DNA of 64,000 nt from positions 70,542-134,541 of the forward strand of contig CAVSPO010000036.1 of NCBI GenBank assembly GCA_963730005.1. The letters are read 5' to 3'. The position numbers and the translations under genes were made by a program. Position 1 is the first letter of the stretch. Each line of letters opens with the position of its first letter. The notes beneath the pieces are model-generated. The model had not been told where the DNA came from and made no database searches. It worked only from the letters and a program-made list of their open reading frames with translations. This DNA comes from CAVSPO01 sp963730005 (GTDB lineage: Bacteria > Actinomycetota > Actinomycetes > Propionibacteriales > Propionibacteriaceae). Of the stretch, positions 8,695-17,028 are shown piece by piece.

Positions 8695-10953
8695 ATGCCG
8701 ACCACCTCAAGAGCCGACAGTACGTCAGTGTTGGGGGCCCAGCTCGGCAGCGAAGGGTGCGGCTTCGCGCTGTGGGCGCCTCGGGCTGAGCGCGTTGAGC
8801 TGGCGTTGATCGACAGCTCGGGCGTCCAGGAGAACCACGAGATGAAGCTGGCCGGCTCCACGTGGCGGGTCTTCGTCCCTGGTGTTGCCGCCGGGCAACG
8901 GTACGGCTACCGGGTGCACGGAGTGTGGGACCCTGACCAGGGCCTGCGAGCCAACCCCGCCAAACTGCTTGTCGACCCCTACGCACGCGCCATCACGGCC
9001 GGCGTCGACTACTCCGGGCCGATCCTCGATCACGTCGTGGCGTCCAACTACCAACGGGACAACCGCGACAGCTCCGCCTCGGTGCCACTGAGCGTTGTCG
9101 TGGCCGACTCCCCCGCGCCGACTCCGATCGCCCGGCGACGGCCGCTGGATGAATGCGTCATCTACGAGACCCACGTCAAGGGTTACACCCAGCTGCACCC
9201 CGAGGTCCCCGAGCACCTGCGCGGCAAGTACGCCGGTCTTGCCTACCCCGCCGTGATCCGTCACCTCAAGGAACTCGGCGTCAACGCGGTCGAGCTGCTG
9301 CCCGTGCACCACTTTGTGTCGGAGCCCTTCATCGTGCGTCGTGGGCTGTCGAATTACTGGGGCTACAACACGCTTGGCTACTTCGCCCCCCATGCGGAGT
9401 ACTGCTCGGTCGGCACCAAGGGTGAACAGGTGGCCGAGTTCAAGAAGATGGTCACCGCGCTGCACGAAGCTGACATCGAGGTCATCCTCGACGTCGTCTA
9501 CAACCACACCTGTGAAGGCGGCCACGAGGGTCCGACGCTGTCGTTCCGCGGCATCGACCACAAGGGTTACTACCGGCTCACCAACAATCTCCGCACTGAC
9601 TACGACGTGACCGGGTGCGGAAACTCGCTGGACACCTCACACCCCGACGTGCAACAGCTCATCATTGACTCGTTGCGCTACTGGGTCACCGAAATGGGTG
9701 TCGACGGCTTCCGCTTCGATCTGGCGAGCACCCTGATCCGCGACGAACAACACCACGTCGACCAGACACACGCTTTCAAGCAGGCCATCGAGTCCGACCC
9801 CATCTTCGAGGGCATCAAGATGATCGCGGAGCCATGGGATGTCGGCCCGTACGGCTATCAGGTCGGACGCTGGGGTCCCCGTTGGAGCGAATGGAACGAC
9901 CGCTACCGCGGCTACGTCCGTGACTACTGGCGGGGAGCCACCCACGGTGTCCGGGAGCTGGCGACGCGGCTCAGCGGGTCGTCCGACCTGTTCGATTCGG
10001 GCACCCGCCCGATCTCGACCTCGGTGAACTACGTCACGGCCCACGACGGTTTCACGATGCGTGACCTGGTCACGTACGACGTGAAGCACAATCAGGGCAA
10101 CGGTGAGAGCAACCGGGACGGTTCCGACGACAATCGCTCCTGGAACTGCGGGGTCGAGGGCGAGACCGACGATCCCCAGATCAACGAGCTGCGCCATCGC
10201 CAGGTCCGCAATCTGTTGATGACAATGCTGACCTCCGACGGTGTTCCGATGATCACCGCAGGTGACGAACTGGGGCGCACCCAGGAGGGCAACAACAACG
10301 CCTATTGTCAGGACTCGCCACTTTCCTGGTTGCACTGGGACACCAGAGGGGACTGGCAGGATGTCACGGAGCTGGCGAAGACCCTGATCAAACTGCGTTC
10401 AACCCACCGGTTGTTGCAGCCCAAGAGCTTCGGCTTCCACGAGGAGATCACCTCTTCGGGCGGCGCCGGGCTGGGCCGCTACCAGCTGGCCTGGATGAAC
10501 GGGTATTCCGGCGAGATGGGCGAGGGTGACTGGAACGACTCCGGCCGGAGGCTGCTGGGTCGCTACGTCTCCAACCGCTACGAGGCTTTCCTGACCTGGT
10601 ACTACGCCGGTGACGCCCCCATCACGGTCAGGATGCCACCTGTGCCGTGGGGCACCAGTTACCGGATCGTCGCCTCCACCGCAGCTGAGGGTGAGTTGCC
10701 CACCGAGCCGCTGGCCTCTCGTGACGAGTTCGTGTTGCCCGGGCGCACGGTGGTGCTGATGGAGGTCACCGTGCCCAGTGAGCCCATCGACCAGCAGAAG
10801 TACGAAAAAGAACAGGACGCCCAGCGTGCTGCATTGGCTGCCGCTCAGCGACCACCTGAGCCGGTGACGGAGGCGTCAACCGAGCTGGACGAGACGCTGG
10901 CCCGTGACACCGACCAGCCCAACCCGCCGGCTGAGCCACAGCCCGTGGCGTAG
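8695..10953 (+). CDS. glgX: Glycogen debranching enzyme GlgX (isoamylase type)
   Basis: Hydrolyses alpha-1,6 branches of phosphorylase-limited glycogen. The N-terminal CBM48-like domain (GFALWAPRAERVELALID) is followed by a GH13 barrel with VILDVVYNHTCEG, the nucleophile Asp in GFRFDLAS, the acid Glu in IAEPWDVGPYGYQVG, and HDGFTMRDLV with the third carboxylate region. The family GDELGRTQEGNNNAYCQD block is intact. At 752 aa it is about 40 aa longer than usual because of a low-complexity Glu/Ala/Pro tail. The ATG follows a GAAGGAAG site. It converges on glgP, sharing a terminator, and so sits beside the enzyme whose limit dextrins it trims. Confidence 0.95.
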   Translation: MPTTSRADSTSVLGAQLGSEGCGFALWAPRAERVELALIDSSGVQENHEMKLAGSTWRVFVPGVAAGQRYGYRVHGVWDPDQGLRANPAKLLVDPYARAITAGVDYSGPILDHVVASNYQRDNRDSSASVPLSVVVADSPAPTPIARRRPLDECVIYETHVKGYTQLHPEVPEHLRGKYAGLAYPAVIRHLKELGVNAVELLPVHHFVSEPFIVRRGLSNYWGYNTLGYFAPHAEYCSVGTKGEQVAEFKKMVTALHEADIEVILDVVYNHTCEGGHEGPTLSFRGIDHKGYYRLTNNLRTDYDVTGCGNSLDTSHPDVQQLIIDSLRYWVTEMGVDGFRFDLASTLIRDEQHHVDQTHAFKQAIESDPIFEGIKMIAEPWDVGPYGYQVGRWGPRWSEWNDRYRGYVRDYWRGATHGVRELATRLSGSSDLFDSGTRPISTSVNYVTAHDGFTMRDLVTYDVKHNQGNGESNRDGSDDNRSWNCGVEGETDDPQINELRHRQVRNLLMTMLTSDGVPMITAGDELGRTQEGNNNAYCQDSPLSWLHWDTRGDWQDVTELAKTLIKLRSTHRLLQPKSFGFHEEITSSGGAGLGRYQLAWMNGYSGEMGEGDWNDSGRRLLGRYVSNRYEAFLTWYYAGDAPITVRMPPVPWGTSYRIVASTAAEGELPTEPLASRDEFVLPGRTVVLMEVTVPSEPIDQQKYEKEQDAQRAALAAAQRPPEPVTEASTELDETLARDTDQPNPPAEPQPVA

Positions 10954-10960
10954 CCGCTGA

Positions 10961-11006
10961 CACAGAAAGCGGCCCAACCGAATGATTCGGTTGGGCCGCT
11001 TCTGTG
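10961..11006. terminator. Bidirectional terminator between glgX and glgP
   Basis: A long near-perfect inverted repeat (CACAGAA-GCGGCCCAACCGAAT and its complement, with one bulged A) lies 7 bp after the glgX stop and ends 25 bp before the convergent glgP stop. It lacks a long T-run, as is usual in high-GC actinobacteria. Confidence 0.8.
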
Positions 11007-11031
11007 TGTCTGGCACCCTGCTCGCAGCGGC

Positions 11032-13584
11032 TCAGCCTTGCGGCAGCACGGCCAACCCCATCTCGGCCGGGCTGCTGAGCAGATCGTTGCGCGGCACGAC
11101 CCGCACCGTGTAACCCACTGAACCAGCCTGATCCTTGCAAATCGCTGCTGCGAAACGCTGGGCGTTGCCCTCACGCTCACCGGTGGCGACGAGCTGGTGG
11201 GTCCGCACCTGGCTCATTTCATCGCTGGTACTGGTCACGTCCCCGGCAACCAGCTGCACCTCGACGTCGTCGATGCTCAAGCCGTCCAGCTCCACCCACG
11301 CGGCGAACAGCACGTCGGCCCCCACTGACACCGGCCCCTGGTGCAACGACTCGACGCGCGCGATACGCACCTGCGGCCAGGCTTGACGCACCCGGTTCTG
11401 CCATCCGGCCAGACTCTTCGCCGTGCCCCCTCGCTGGATGCGGGTGCTCAAGGCAGCGGCCGGGGTGTAGAGCTGGGTGATGTAGTCGCGCACCATCCGC
11501 GATGCCAGCACCTTCGGGCCAAGCCCCGAGATGGTCTCGCGGACCATGGCCAGCCAGCGGTGCGGCAGGCCGTTCTGATCACGCTCGTAGAACTTCGGAA
11601 TGATCTCCTTCTCGATGATGTCGTACAGCGTTTCCGCCTCGATGCGGTCGCGCTGGCCGTTGTCGGTGACTCCTTCGGCAGACGGGATCTCCCAGCCGTA
11701 GGCGGGGTCGTACCACTCGTCCCACCAACCGTCGCGAATGGACAGGTTGGCAGCACCGTTGAGGGCGGCCTTCATGCCTGAGGTACCGCATGCCTCGTAG
11801 GGCCGCAGCGGGTTGTTCAGCCAGACGTCGCAGCCGGGGTACAAGGGCTGGGCCAACGAAATGTCGTAGTCGGGAATGAAGACCAACTTGCCGCGAACAT
11901 CCTCCCGATCAGCAAACGCCACCATTTGCTGGATCAGTCCCTTGCCGATGTCATCGGCTGGGTGTGCCTTTCCGGCAATCACGATCTGGATCGGCGTGAT
12001 GGGGTGATTGAGCAGCGCCTTGAGTCGTGCGGGCTGGGTCAACATCAGCGTCAAGCGTTTGTAGGAAGCCCCCCGACGCGCGAATCCGATGGTCAGGGTG
12101 TGTGGGTTCAGCGCTCGCTGCACCCAGTCGGAGCTGATGCCGCGAGCCTCGTAGCTCCTGGCCAGGCGGGTGCGGGCCATGGCCACCATGTCCCCCCGCA
12201 TCCGGCCCTTCAGGGCCCACAACGCGTTGTCGTCAATACGCTCCAGGGCCTTCCAGTCATATCCGTCGATGACCGAGTCGGAGTCCCCGGTACGGGCTTC
12301 CAGGAGTTCCAGCAGTTCGGGATGCATCCAAGTGGAGTGGTGGACGCCGTTGGTGACGGAAGTGATCGGCACCTCGGAAGCGTCAAAATCGGCCCACAAT
12401 CCGTTGAACATCTCACGGCTCACCTGACCGTGCAGCTCCGAGACACCGTTGGCGTGCTGCCCCAGGCGCAAGCCCATGACCGCCATGTTGAAGCGGCTCG
12501 GATCGCCACCGGCGTAGTCCTCCCGACCCAGCTGCAGAATGCGCTCGATGGGCAATGGCCCGAAGTCGCCGAACTCGTCTGCGATCAGGTCATTGCGGAA
12601 CCGGTCGATGCCCGCGGCCACGGGGGTATGGGTCGTGAACAGGGAACCGGCCCGCGTCTTCACGGCCGCAGTGTCGAAGTCGTCTCCGGACTCCATGAAT
12701 TCGCGAATGCGTTCCAGCCCCAGGAACCCGGCGTGGCCCTCGTTGCAGTGGTACACATCAGGAGCTGGGCGTCCGGTGATCCGGCAGAACGCCCGCAGCG
12801 CCCGCACCCCGCCGACTCCCAGCAGCACTTCCTGGGCCAGACGATGCTCGGCGCCACCACCGTAGAGCCGGTCGGTGATGTTGCGCTCCAGCTCACCGTT
12901 CTCCTCCAGGTTGGTGTCCAGCATCAGCAGCGGGACGCGTCCAACCTGGGCGATCCAGATCTGGAACTTCACGCGGCGGTGACGCACTGTCACCTCAAGC
13001 ACCACCGGCTTGTCGTCCTGCGTCAGCCTGGTCAGCGCCAGCTCATTGGGGTCCAGCACCGGGTAGCGTTCCTGCTGCCAACCCCGAGCGTCCAGCGACT
13101 GGCGGAAGTAGCCGTGCTGATACAGCAGTCCGACACCGATCAGTGGTACGCCCAGATCGGATGCTGATTTCAGGTGGTCACCGGCCAGGATGCCCAGACC
13201 GCCCGAGTACTGCGGCAACGCCGAGGAAATGCCGAACTCCGCCGAGAAGTAGCCGATGCAGCGCGGCGCGGCAGGCTCGGCCTGGGCATAGCTCTGGTAC
13301 CAGTGATCGCCAGCGAGGTACTCCTTCAGGTCCTGGACAGCATTCTCCAGGTGCCGTAGGTACCGCTTGTCCCCCGCCAGCACCTGCAACCGGTTCGTGG
13401 AGGCTTGGGCGAGCAGCTTGCGGGGGTCGTGCTCGCACGATTCCCACAGATCGGGATCGATGGTCTGGTAGAGCGCCGCCACCTCCGGGTTCCAGCTCCA
13501 GCGGAGGTTCAAGGCCAGAGCTGCAAGGTCCTTGAGTGGTTCGGGCAGAACAGGCTCGACGAGGAACCTACGGATGGCACGCAT
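11032..13584 (-). CDS. glgP: Alpha-glucan (glycogen) phosphorylase, GT35
   Basis: Phosphorolyses alpha-1,4-glucan to glucose 1-phosphate. At 850 aa it is the long actinobacterial type (TIGR02094), with an extra N-terminal domain (DUF3417-like) starting MRAIRRFLVEPVLPEPLKD. PSYGGLGILAGDHLKSASDLG-like and HCNEGHAGFLGLERI blocks are present, and the pyridoxal-phosphate site is RPYEACGTSGMKAALNGA, with the Lys as Schiff-base residue. ATG 13584 is 6 nt after TATGGT, suggesting a leaderless message. The frame is open far upstream, but that part lies inside glgE on the other strand. Divergent from glgE, convergent with glgX. Confidence 0.95.
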   Translation of the reverse strand: MRAIRRFLVEPVLPEPLKDLAALALNLRWSWNPEVAALYQTIDPDLWESCEHDPRKLLAQASTNRLQVLAGDKRYLRHLENAVQDLKEYLAGDHWYQSYAQAEPAAPRCIGYFSAEFGISSALPQYSGGLGILAGDHLKSASDLGVPLIGVGLLYQHGYFRQSLDARGWQQERYPVLDPNELALTRLTQDDKPVVLEVTVRHRRVKFQIWIAQVGRVPLLMLDTNLEENGELERNITDRLYGGGAEHRLAQEVLLGVGGVRALRAFCRITGRPAPDVYHCNEGHAGFLGLERIREFMESGDDFDTAAVKTRAGSLFTTHTPVAAGIDRFRNDLIADEFGDFGPLPIERILQLGREDYAGGDPSRFNMAVMGLRLGQHANGVSELHGQVSREMFNGLWADFDASEVPITSVTNGVHHSTWMHPELLELLEARTGDSDSVIDGYDWKALERIDDNALWALKGRMRGDMVAMARTRLARSYEARGISSDWVQRALNPHTLTIGFARRGASYKRLTLMLTQPARLKALLNHPITPIQIVIAGKAHPADDIGKGLIQQMVAFADREDVRGKLVFIPDYDISLAQPLYPGCDVWLNNPLRPYEACGTSGMKAALNGAANLSIRDGWWDEWYDPAYGWEIPSAEGVTDNGQRDRIEAETLYDIIEKEIIPKFYERDQNGLPHRWLAMVRETISGLGPKVLASRMVRDYITQLYTPAAALSTRIQRGGTAKSLAGWQNRVRQAWPQVRIARVESLHQGPVSVGADVLFAAWVELDGLSIDDVEVQLVAGDVTSTSDEMSQVRTHQLVATGEREGNAQRFAAAICKDQAGSVGYTVRVVPRNDLLSSPAEMGLAVLPQG

Positions 13585-13590
13585 CGGCCC

Positions 13591-13596
13591 ACCATA
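13591..13596 (-). promoter_or_regulatory. -10 hexamer of a probable leaderless glgP promoter
   Basis: TATGGT on the minus strand, then 6 nt, then the glgP ATG. Together with the element at 13632 it forms a back-to-back promoter pair in only 60 bp between glgP and glgE. Confidence 0.55.
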
Positions 13597-13631
13597 GCAA
13601 GCGAACTCCGGCGCCAATCTCACGCGGACGC

Positions 13632-13637
13632 TAGCGT
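13632..13637 (+). promoter_or_regulatory. -10 hexamer of a probable leaderless glgE promoter
   Basis: TAGCGT followed by 7 nt and the GTG start of glgE at 13645. No Shine-Dalgarno is present before the GTG, which fits a leaderless transcript. Confidence 0.5.
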
Positions 13638-13644
13638 TGGGGTT

Positions 13645-15669
13645 GTGACAGACCCCATCAATGCAGACGCTGCTCAAGCGCCGAGTGTCCGACGCGCCGC
13701 CAACATTCCTGCCCAGCCCGGGTACCGACGCATCCCGGTGTGTGATGTGCACCCCGTCATCGATCTGGGCGCCTACCCGGCCAAAGCCGTCGTTGACGAA
13801 CTGATTCCGATCCGCGCCACCGTGTTCCGCGAGGGACACGACGCCGTAGGCGCCTCCGTCGTGCTGACCGACCCGCAGGGCAACCGTCAGCGCGTCGACA
13901 TGAAGGTCGGCGAGCCCAAAGGCATGGACCGCTGGGAGGCCTGGGTCCGCCTTGATCAGGAGGGTGACTGGACCTTCCATGTGGAGGGCTGGGACGACGC
14001 CTGGCACACCTGGCAGCACAACGCCTCGATCAAACTGGCTTCGGGCCAGGACATCCCGTTGGTCTGCCTGGAGGGGCGCAACCTCCTGGAGGAAGCGGCA
14101 GGAGCCGCTCGGCAGTCTGGCGACGAGGTCGCCGCGGTGCTTCTGGAGAGCACGGCGTCGCTGCTCCATCCCGAGCGCGAAATCGAGGAGTTGGTCGAAG
14201 TCACCAACATGCACTCGATCGACCGTGCCATGCGCGCCTTCGGGCCGCGTGGAATGCTGAGTCCCACTCAGGAGTTCCCCGTCCGGGTGGACCGCAAGGG
14301 TGCCCTTTTCACCAGCTGGTACGAGTTCTTCCCGCGTTCGCAGGGAGCCTGGCAGGACGACGCCGGCCACTGGCACTCCGGGACCCTCGACTCCAGCCAC
14401 GCCATGCTGGACCGCATCGCCGCGATGGGGTTCAACGTTGCCTATGTGCCGCCGGTGCATCCCGTCGGATTCAACAACCGCAAGGGCAGGAACAACACAC
14501 TCACCCCCGGCCCCGAGGATCCCGGCTCGCCCTGGGCGGTCGGGTCACCGGCCGGCGGGCATGATGCAATTCACCCCGACCTCGGTGACCTCGACGCCTG
14601 GGACAGGTTCGTCGCCAAGGCGCACTCGGTCGGTCTGGAGGTCGCGCTGGACTTCGCCCTGCAGGCTTCCCCGGACCACCCCTGGCTCACTGATCATCCG
14701 GAGTGGTTCACCACCCGCCTGGACGGCACCATCGCCTACGCTGAGAACCCGCCAAAGAAGTATCAGGACATCTATCCGATCAACTTCGACAATGACCCCG
14801 AGGGCATTTACAACGAGGTCTTGCGGCTGGTCAACTTCTGGATCGACCACGGCGTGACCATCTTCCGGGTGGACAACCCGCACACCAAGCCGCTGCAGTT
14901 CTGGGACTGGCTGCTCGAGCGAGTACACAAGACAAACCCCGAGGTGCTCTTCCAGGCAGAGGCCTTCACCCGTCCACCGATGATGCAGGCGCTCGGCAAG
15001 GTGGGCTTCCAGCTCAGCTACTGCTACTTCGTCTGGCGGACAACCAAGAAGGAACTGAGTTCCTACCTCACGGAGGTCTCCAGCTACACCGACCACCTGA
15101 TGCGGCCGAACTTCTTCACCAACACCCCCGACATCAACCCGCTGTTCACCCGCAGTGGAAAAATGTCGGCTTTCGCGATCCGGATCATCCTGGCAACCAT
15201 GATGTCGCCGGCCTGGGGTATCTACTCCGGCTTCGAACTGATGGAACACGAGGCACTGCTGCCGGGGACGGAAGAGTACGCCAGCTCGGAGCGCTTCGAG
15301 TACCGGCCACGCGACTACGACGCTCAGCCGAATCTCAACGCCCTGGTCGGCAAGCTCAACCACATCCGCAACACCCATCCTGCGCTGCAGCAGATCCGCC
15401 GGACAACCATCCAGCACACCACCAACGACCAGGTCTTCGCCTTCAGCAAGACCGAACGGCTCGACCGGGTGATCGTTGTGTGCAGCCTCAATCCGGAGAG
15501 CGTCGTGGAGAGCACGCTCACGCTCGATCTGGAGTCGTTGGGGCTGGTGGGCCGCACCAGCTTCCGCGTGCGGGATGAGTTGACCGGACACGAGTTCGAC
15601 TGGGGTCCGACCAACTACGTGCGACTGACTCCCGAGAATCCAGCGCACATCTGCACCATTCTGGATTAG
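13645..15669 (+). CDS. glgE: Alpha-1,4-glucan:maltose-1-phosphate maltosyltransferase GlgE
   Basis: Extends alpha-glucan by transferring maltosyl units from maltose 1-phosphate. This 674-aa GH13_3 enzyme begins VTDPINADAAQAPSVRR. Signatures include CDVHPVIDLGAYPAKAVVDE, AYVPPVHPVGFNNRKGRNNT, the nucleophile Asp in FRVDNPHTKPLQFWDW, the acid Glu in VLFQAEAFTRP, and the NFFTNTPDINP block. GTG 13645 is favoured by the -10 hexamer 7 nt upstream; the frame is open upstream only inside glgP. First gene of glgE-pep2-glgB, which covers maltose 1-phosphate synthesis, polymerisation and branching. No treS is visible in the window. Confidence 0.95.
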   Translation: MTDPINADAAQAPSVRRAANIPAQPGYRRIPVCDVHPVIDLGAYPAKAVVDELIPIRATVFREGHDAVGASVVLTDPQGNRQRVDMKVGEPKGMDRWEAWVRLDQEGDWTFHVEGWDDAWHTWQHNASIKLASGQDIPLVCLEGRNLLEEAAGAARQSGDEVAAVLLESTASLLHPEREIEELVEVTNMHSIDRAMRAFGPRGMLSPTQEFPVRVDRKGALFTSWYEFFPRSQGAWQDDAGHWHSGTLDSSHAMLDRIAAMGFNVAYVPPVHPVGFNNRKGRNNTLTPGPEDPGSPWAVGSPAGGHDAIHPDLGDLDAWDRFVAKAHSVGLEVALDFALQASPDHPWLTDHPEWFTTRLDGTIAYAENPPKKYQDIYPINFDNDPEGIYNEVLRLVNFWIDHGVTIFRVDNPHTKPLQFWDWLLERVHKTNPEVLFQAEAFTRPPMMQALGKVGFQLSYCYFVWRTTKKELSSYLTEVSSYTDHLMRPNFFTNTPDINPLFTRSGKMSAFAIRIILATMMSPAWGIYSGFELMEHEALLPGTEEYASSERFEYRPRDYDAQPNLNALVGKLNHIRNTHPALQQIRRTTIQHTTNDQVFAFSKTERLDRVIVVCSLNPESVVESTLTLDLESLGLVGRTSFRVRDELTGHEFDWGPTNYVRLTPENPAHICTILD

Positions 15670-15686
15670 TCCGGAGTCGGCCCGCC

Positions 15687-17027
15687 ATGGACGACCTCGC
15701 TGAGGACCCTCGCTGGCGCCACCTGGCGCATGCCCGGTGGTTTGCCGGCAAGGGCCGCGGCGGTCGTCTGGTCAGCGTGCAGGACCTGGACTGGATCGTG
15801 GATCCCGGCACGCCGTTCCCGACGGGTGCCACCCCATTGGGGGTGCGTTCAGAACTGTGCACCGTCGGCTATCCCGACGGCAGCCACGAGTACTACCAAC
15901 TGCTGGTCAGCTACCGGCGCGAACGCCTCGAAGGGTGTTTCCTGGGCAAGGCAGCCGATCCCAAGCTCGGCTACGCACATGTGGCCACCCAGGATCCCCA
16001 GGCCCTGAGGCTGCTGACGCAGGCTCTGCTCCGACCCACCCCTGATCGGGCGAACTGGTGGGCAAGGATCCAACGTCCGTTGGTGCTGGCGGACAACTGG
16101 ACCGTTCGGGTGTTTCGCGGGGAGCAGTCCAACACCAACATCTATCTCGGCGCACAGGCCATGCTCAAGATTTTCCGCCGGCTGGAAGTGGGCCACAATC
16201 TGGAGGTGCTGGTGATGGACGCGTTGCAGCGCACCCACGTTCAGCACGTGCCCCGGTTGATTGGCTGGGTCAGCGCGCCAGTGCGGCTGGCTGACAACAC
16301 CAGCGCCACGGTTGATCTGGCGATGCTGAGCGAACAGTTGAAGGGCGCCAGTGGCTGGGAGCTGGCTTGCGCCTCGGCTGCGGCCGGCAGCGACTTCGCG
16401 CAGCAATCGGCAGCGTTGGGTCGAGCGTTGGCCCGGGTACACGCAGGGCTTGCACAGGTGTTTCCCACCGAGCGCCTGGATGGGGCAGCGGTGGCCGCGA
16501 GAATGACTGCCCGGCTGGATGCCGCAGTCAGGGTGGCTCCCCAACTTGCACCGCACCAGGCGAGCTTGCAGGCCGTCTTCAACCGACTCGCTGATCGTGC
16601 CCTGCCGGCTCAGCGGGTACACGGCGACTTTCATCTGGGCCAGACCATCCAAACCGCCGAGGGTTGGAAGATCATCGATTTCGAAGGCGAGCCCATGCAG
16701 ACCCTGGCTGAGCGAGGCGTTCCCGACTCGGTCTGGCGTGATGTGGCCGGCATGGTGCGTTCTCTGGCCTACGCCTCCGCAGGACAAGCTGACAGTCGAC
16801 CCAACAAACCGGCAGGAAGTTGGCTGCAGTCGGCCCAAGAGGCCTTCCTGCGGGCCTACGCTGGGGGCGCACCTCAGCTCGCACGAACCCCTGAGATTTT
16901 GGCAGCCTATGTCGCTGACAAGGCTGTGTATGAGGTCGTTTACGAAACAAGGAACCGTCCCACTTGGGTCGACATCCCGATGGCAGCCATCCAGTCGGCC
17001 ACCGGGATCAACATGAAGGAAGGTTGA
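15687..17027 (+). CDS. pep2: Maltokinase (Pep2/Mak)
   Basis: Phosphorylates maltose to maltose 1-phosphate, the GlgE donor. The 446-aa protein shows the N-terminal maltokinase cap (WRHLAHARWFAGKGRGGRL) and the kinase-like core with nucleotide-binding GEQSNTNIYLG, the catalytic loop RVHGDFHLGQTI and the metal-binding IIDFEGEP. It follows glgE by 17 bp and precedes glgB by 1 bp. In many actinobacteria this domain is fused or adjacent to trehalose synthase TreS, which is not seen here, so its maltose must come from elsewhere. Confidence 0.93.
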   Translation: MDDLAEDPRWRHLAHARWFAGKGRGGRLVSVQDLDWIVDPGTPFPTGATPLGVRSELCTVGYPDGSHEYYQLLVSYRRERLEGCFLGKAADPKLGYAHVATQDPQALRLLTQALLRPTPDRANWWARIQRPLVLADNWTVRVFRGEQSNTNIYLGAQAMLKIFRRLEVGHNLEVLVMDALQRTHVQHVPRLIGWVSAPVRLADNTSATVDLAMLSEQLKGASGWELACASAAAGSDFAQQSAALGRALARVHAGLAQVFPTERLDGAAVAARMTARLDAAVRVAPQLAPHQASLQAVFNRLADRALPAQRVHGDFHLGQTIQTAEGWKIIDFEGEPMQTLAERGVPDSVWRDVAGMVRSLAYASAGQADSRPNKPAGSWLQSAQEAFLRAYAGGAPQLARTPEILAAYVADKAVYEVVYETRNRPTWVDIPMAAIQSATGINMKEG

Positions 17028-17028
17028 C

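Noticed and set aside
13585..14460. 292-residue N-terminal extension of glgP
   Set aside because: The extension reads antisense through glgE; the family start MRAIRRFLVEP and a -10 hexamer fit ATG 13584.
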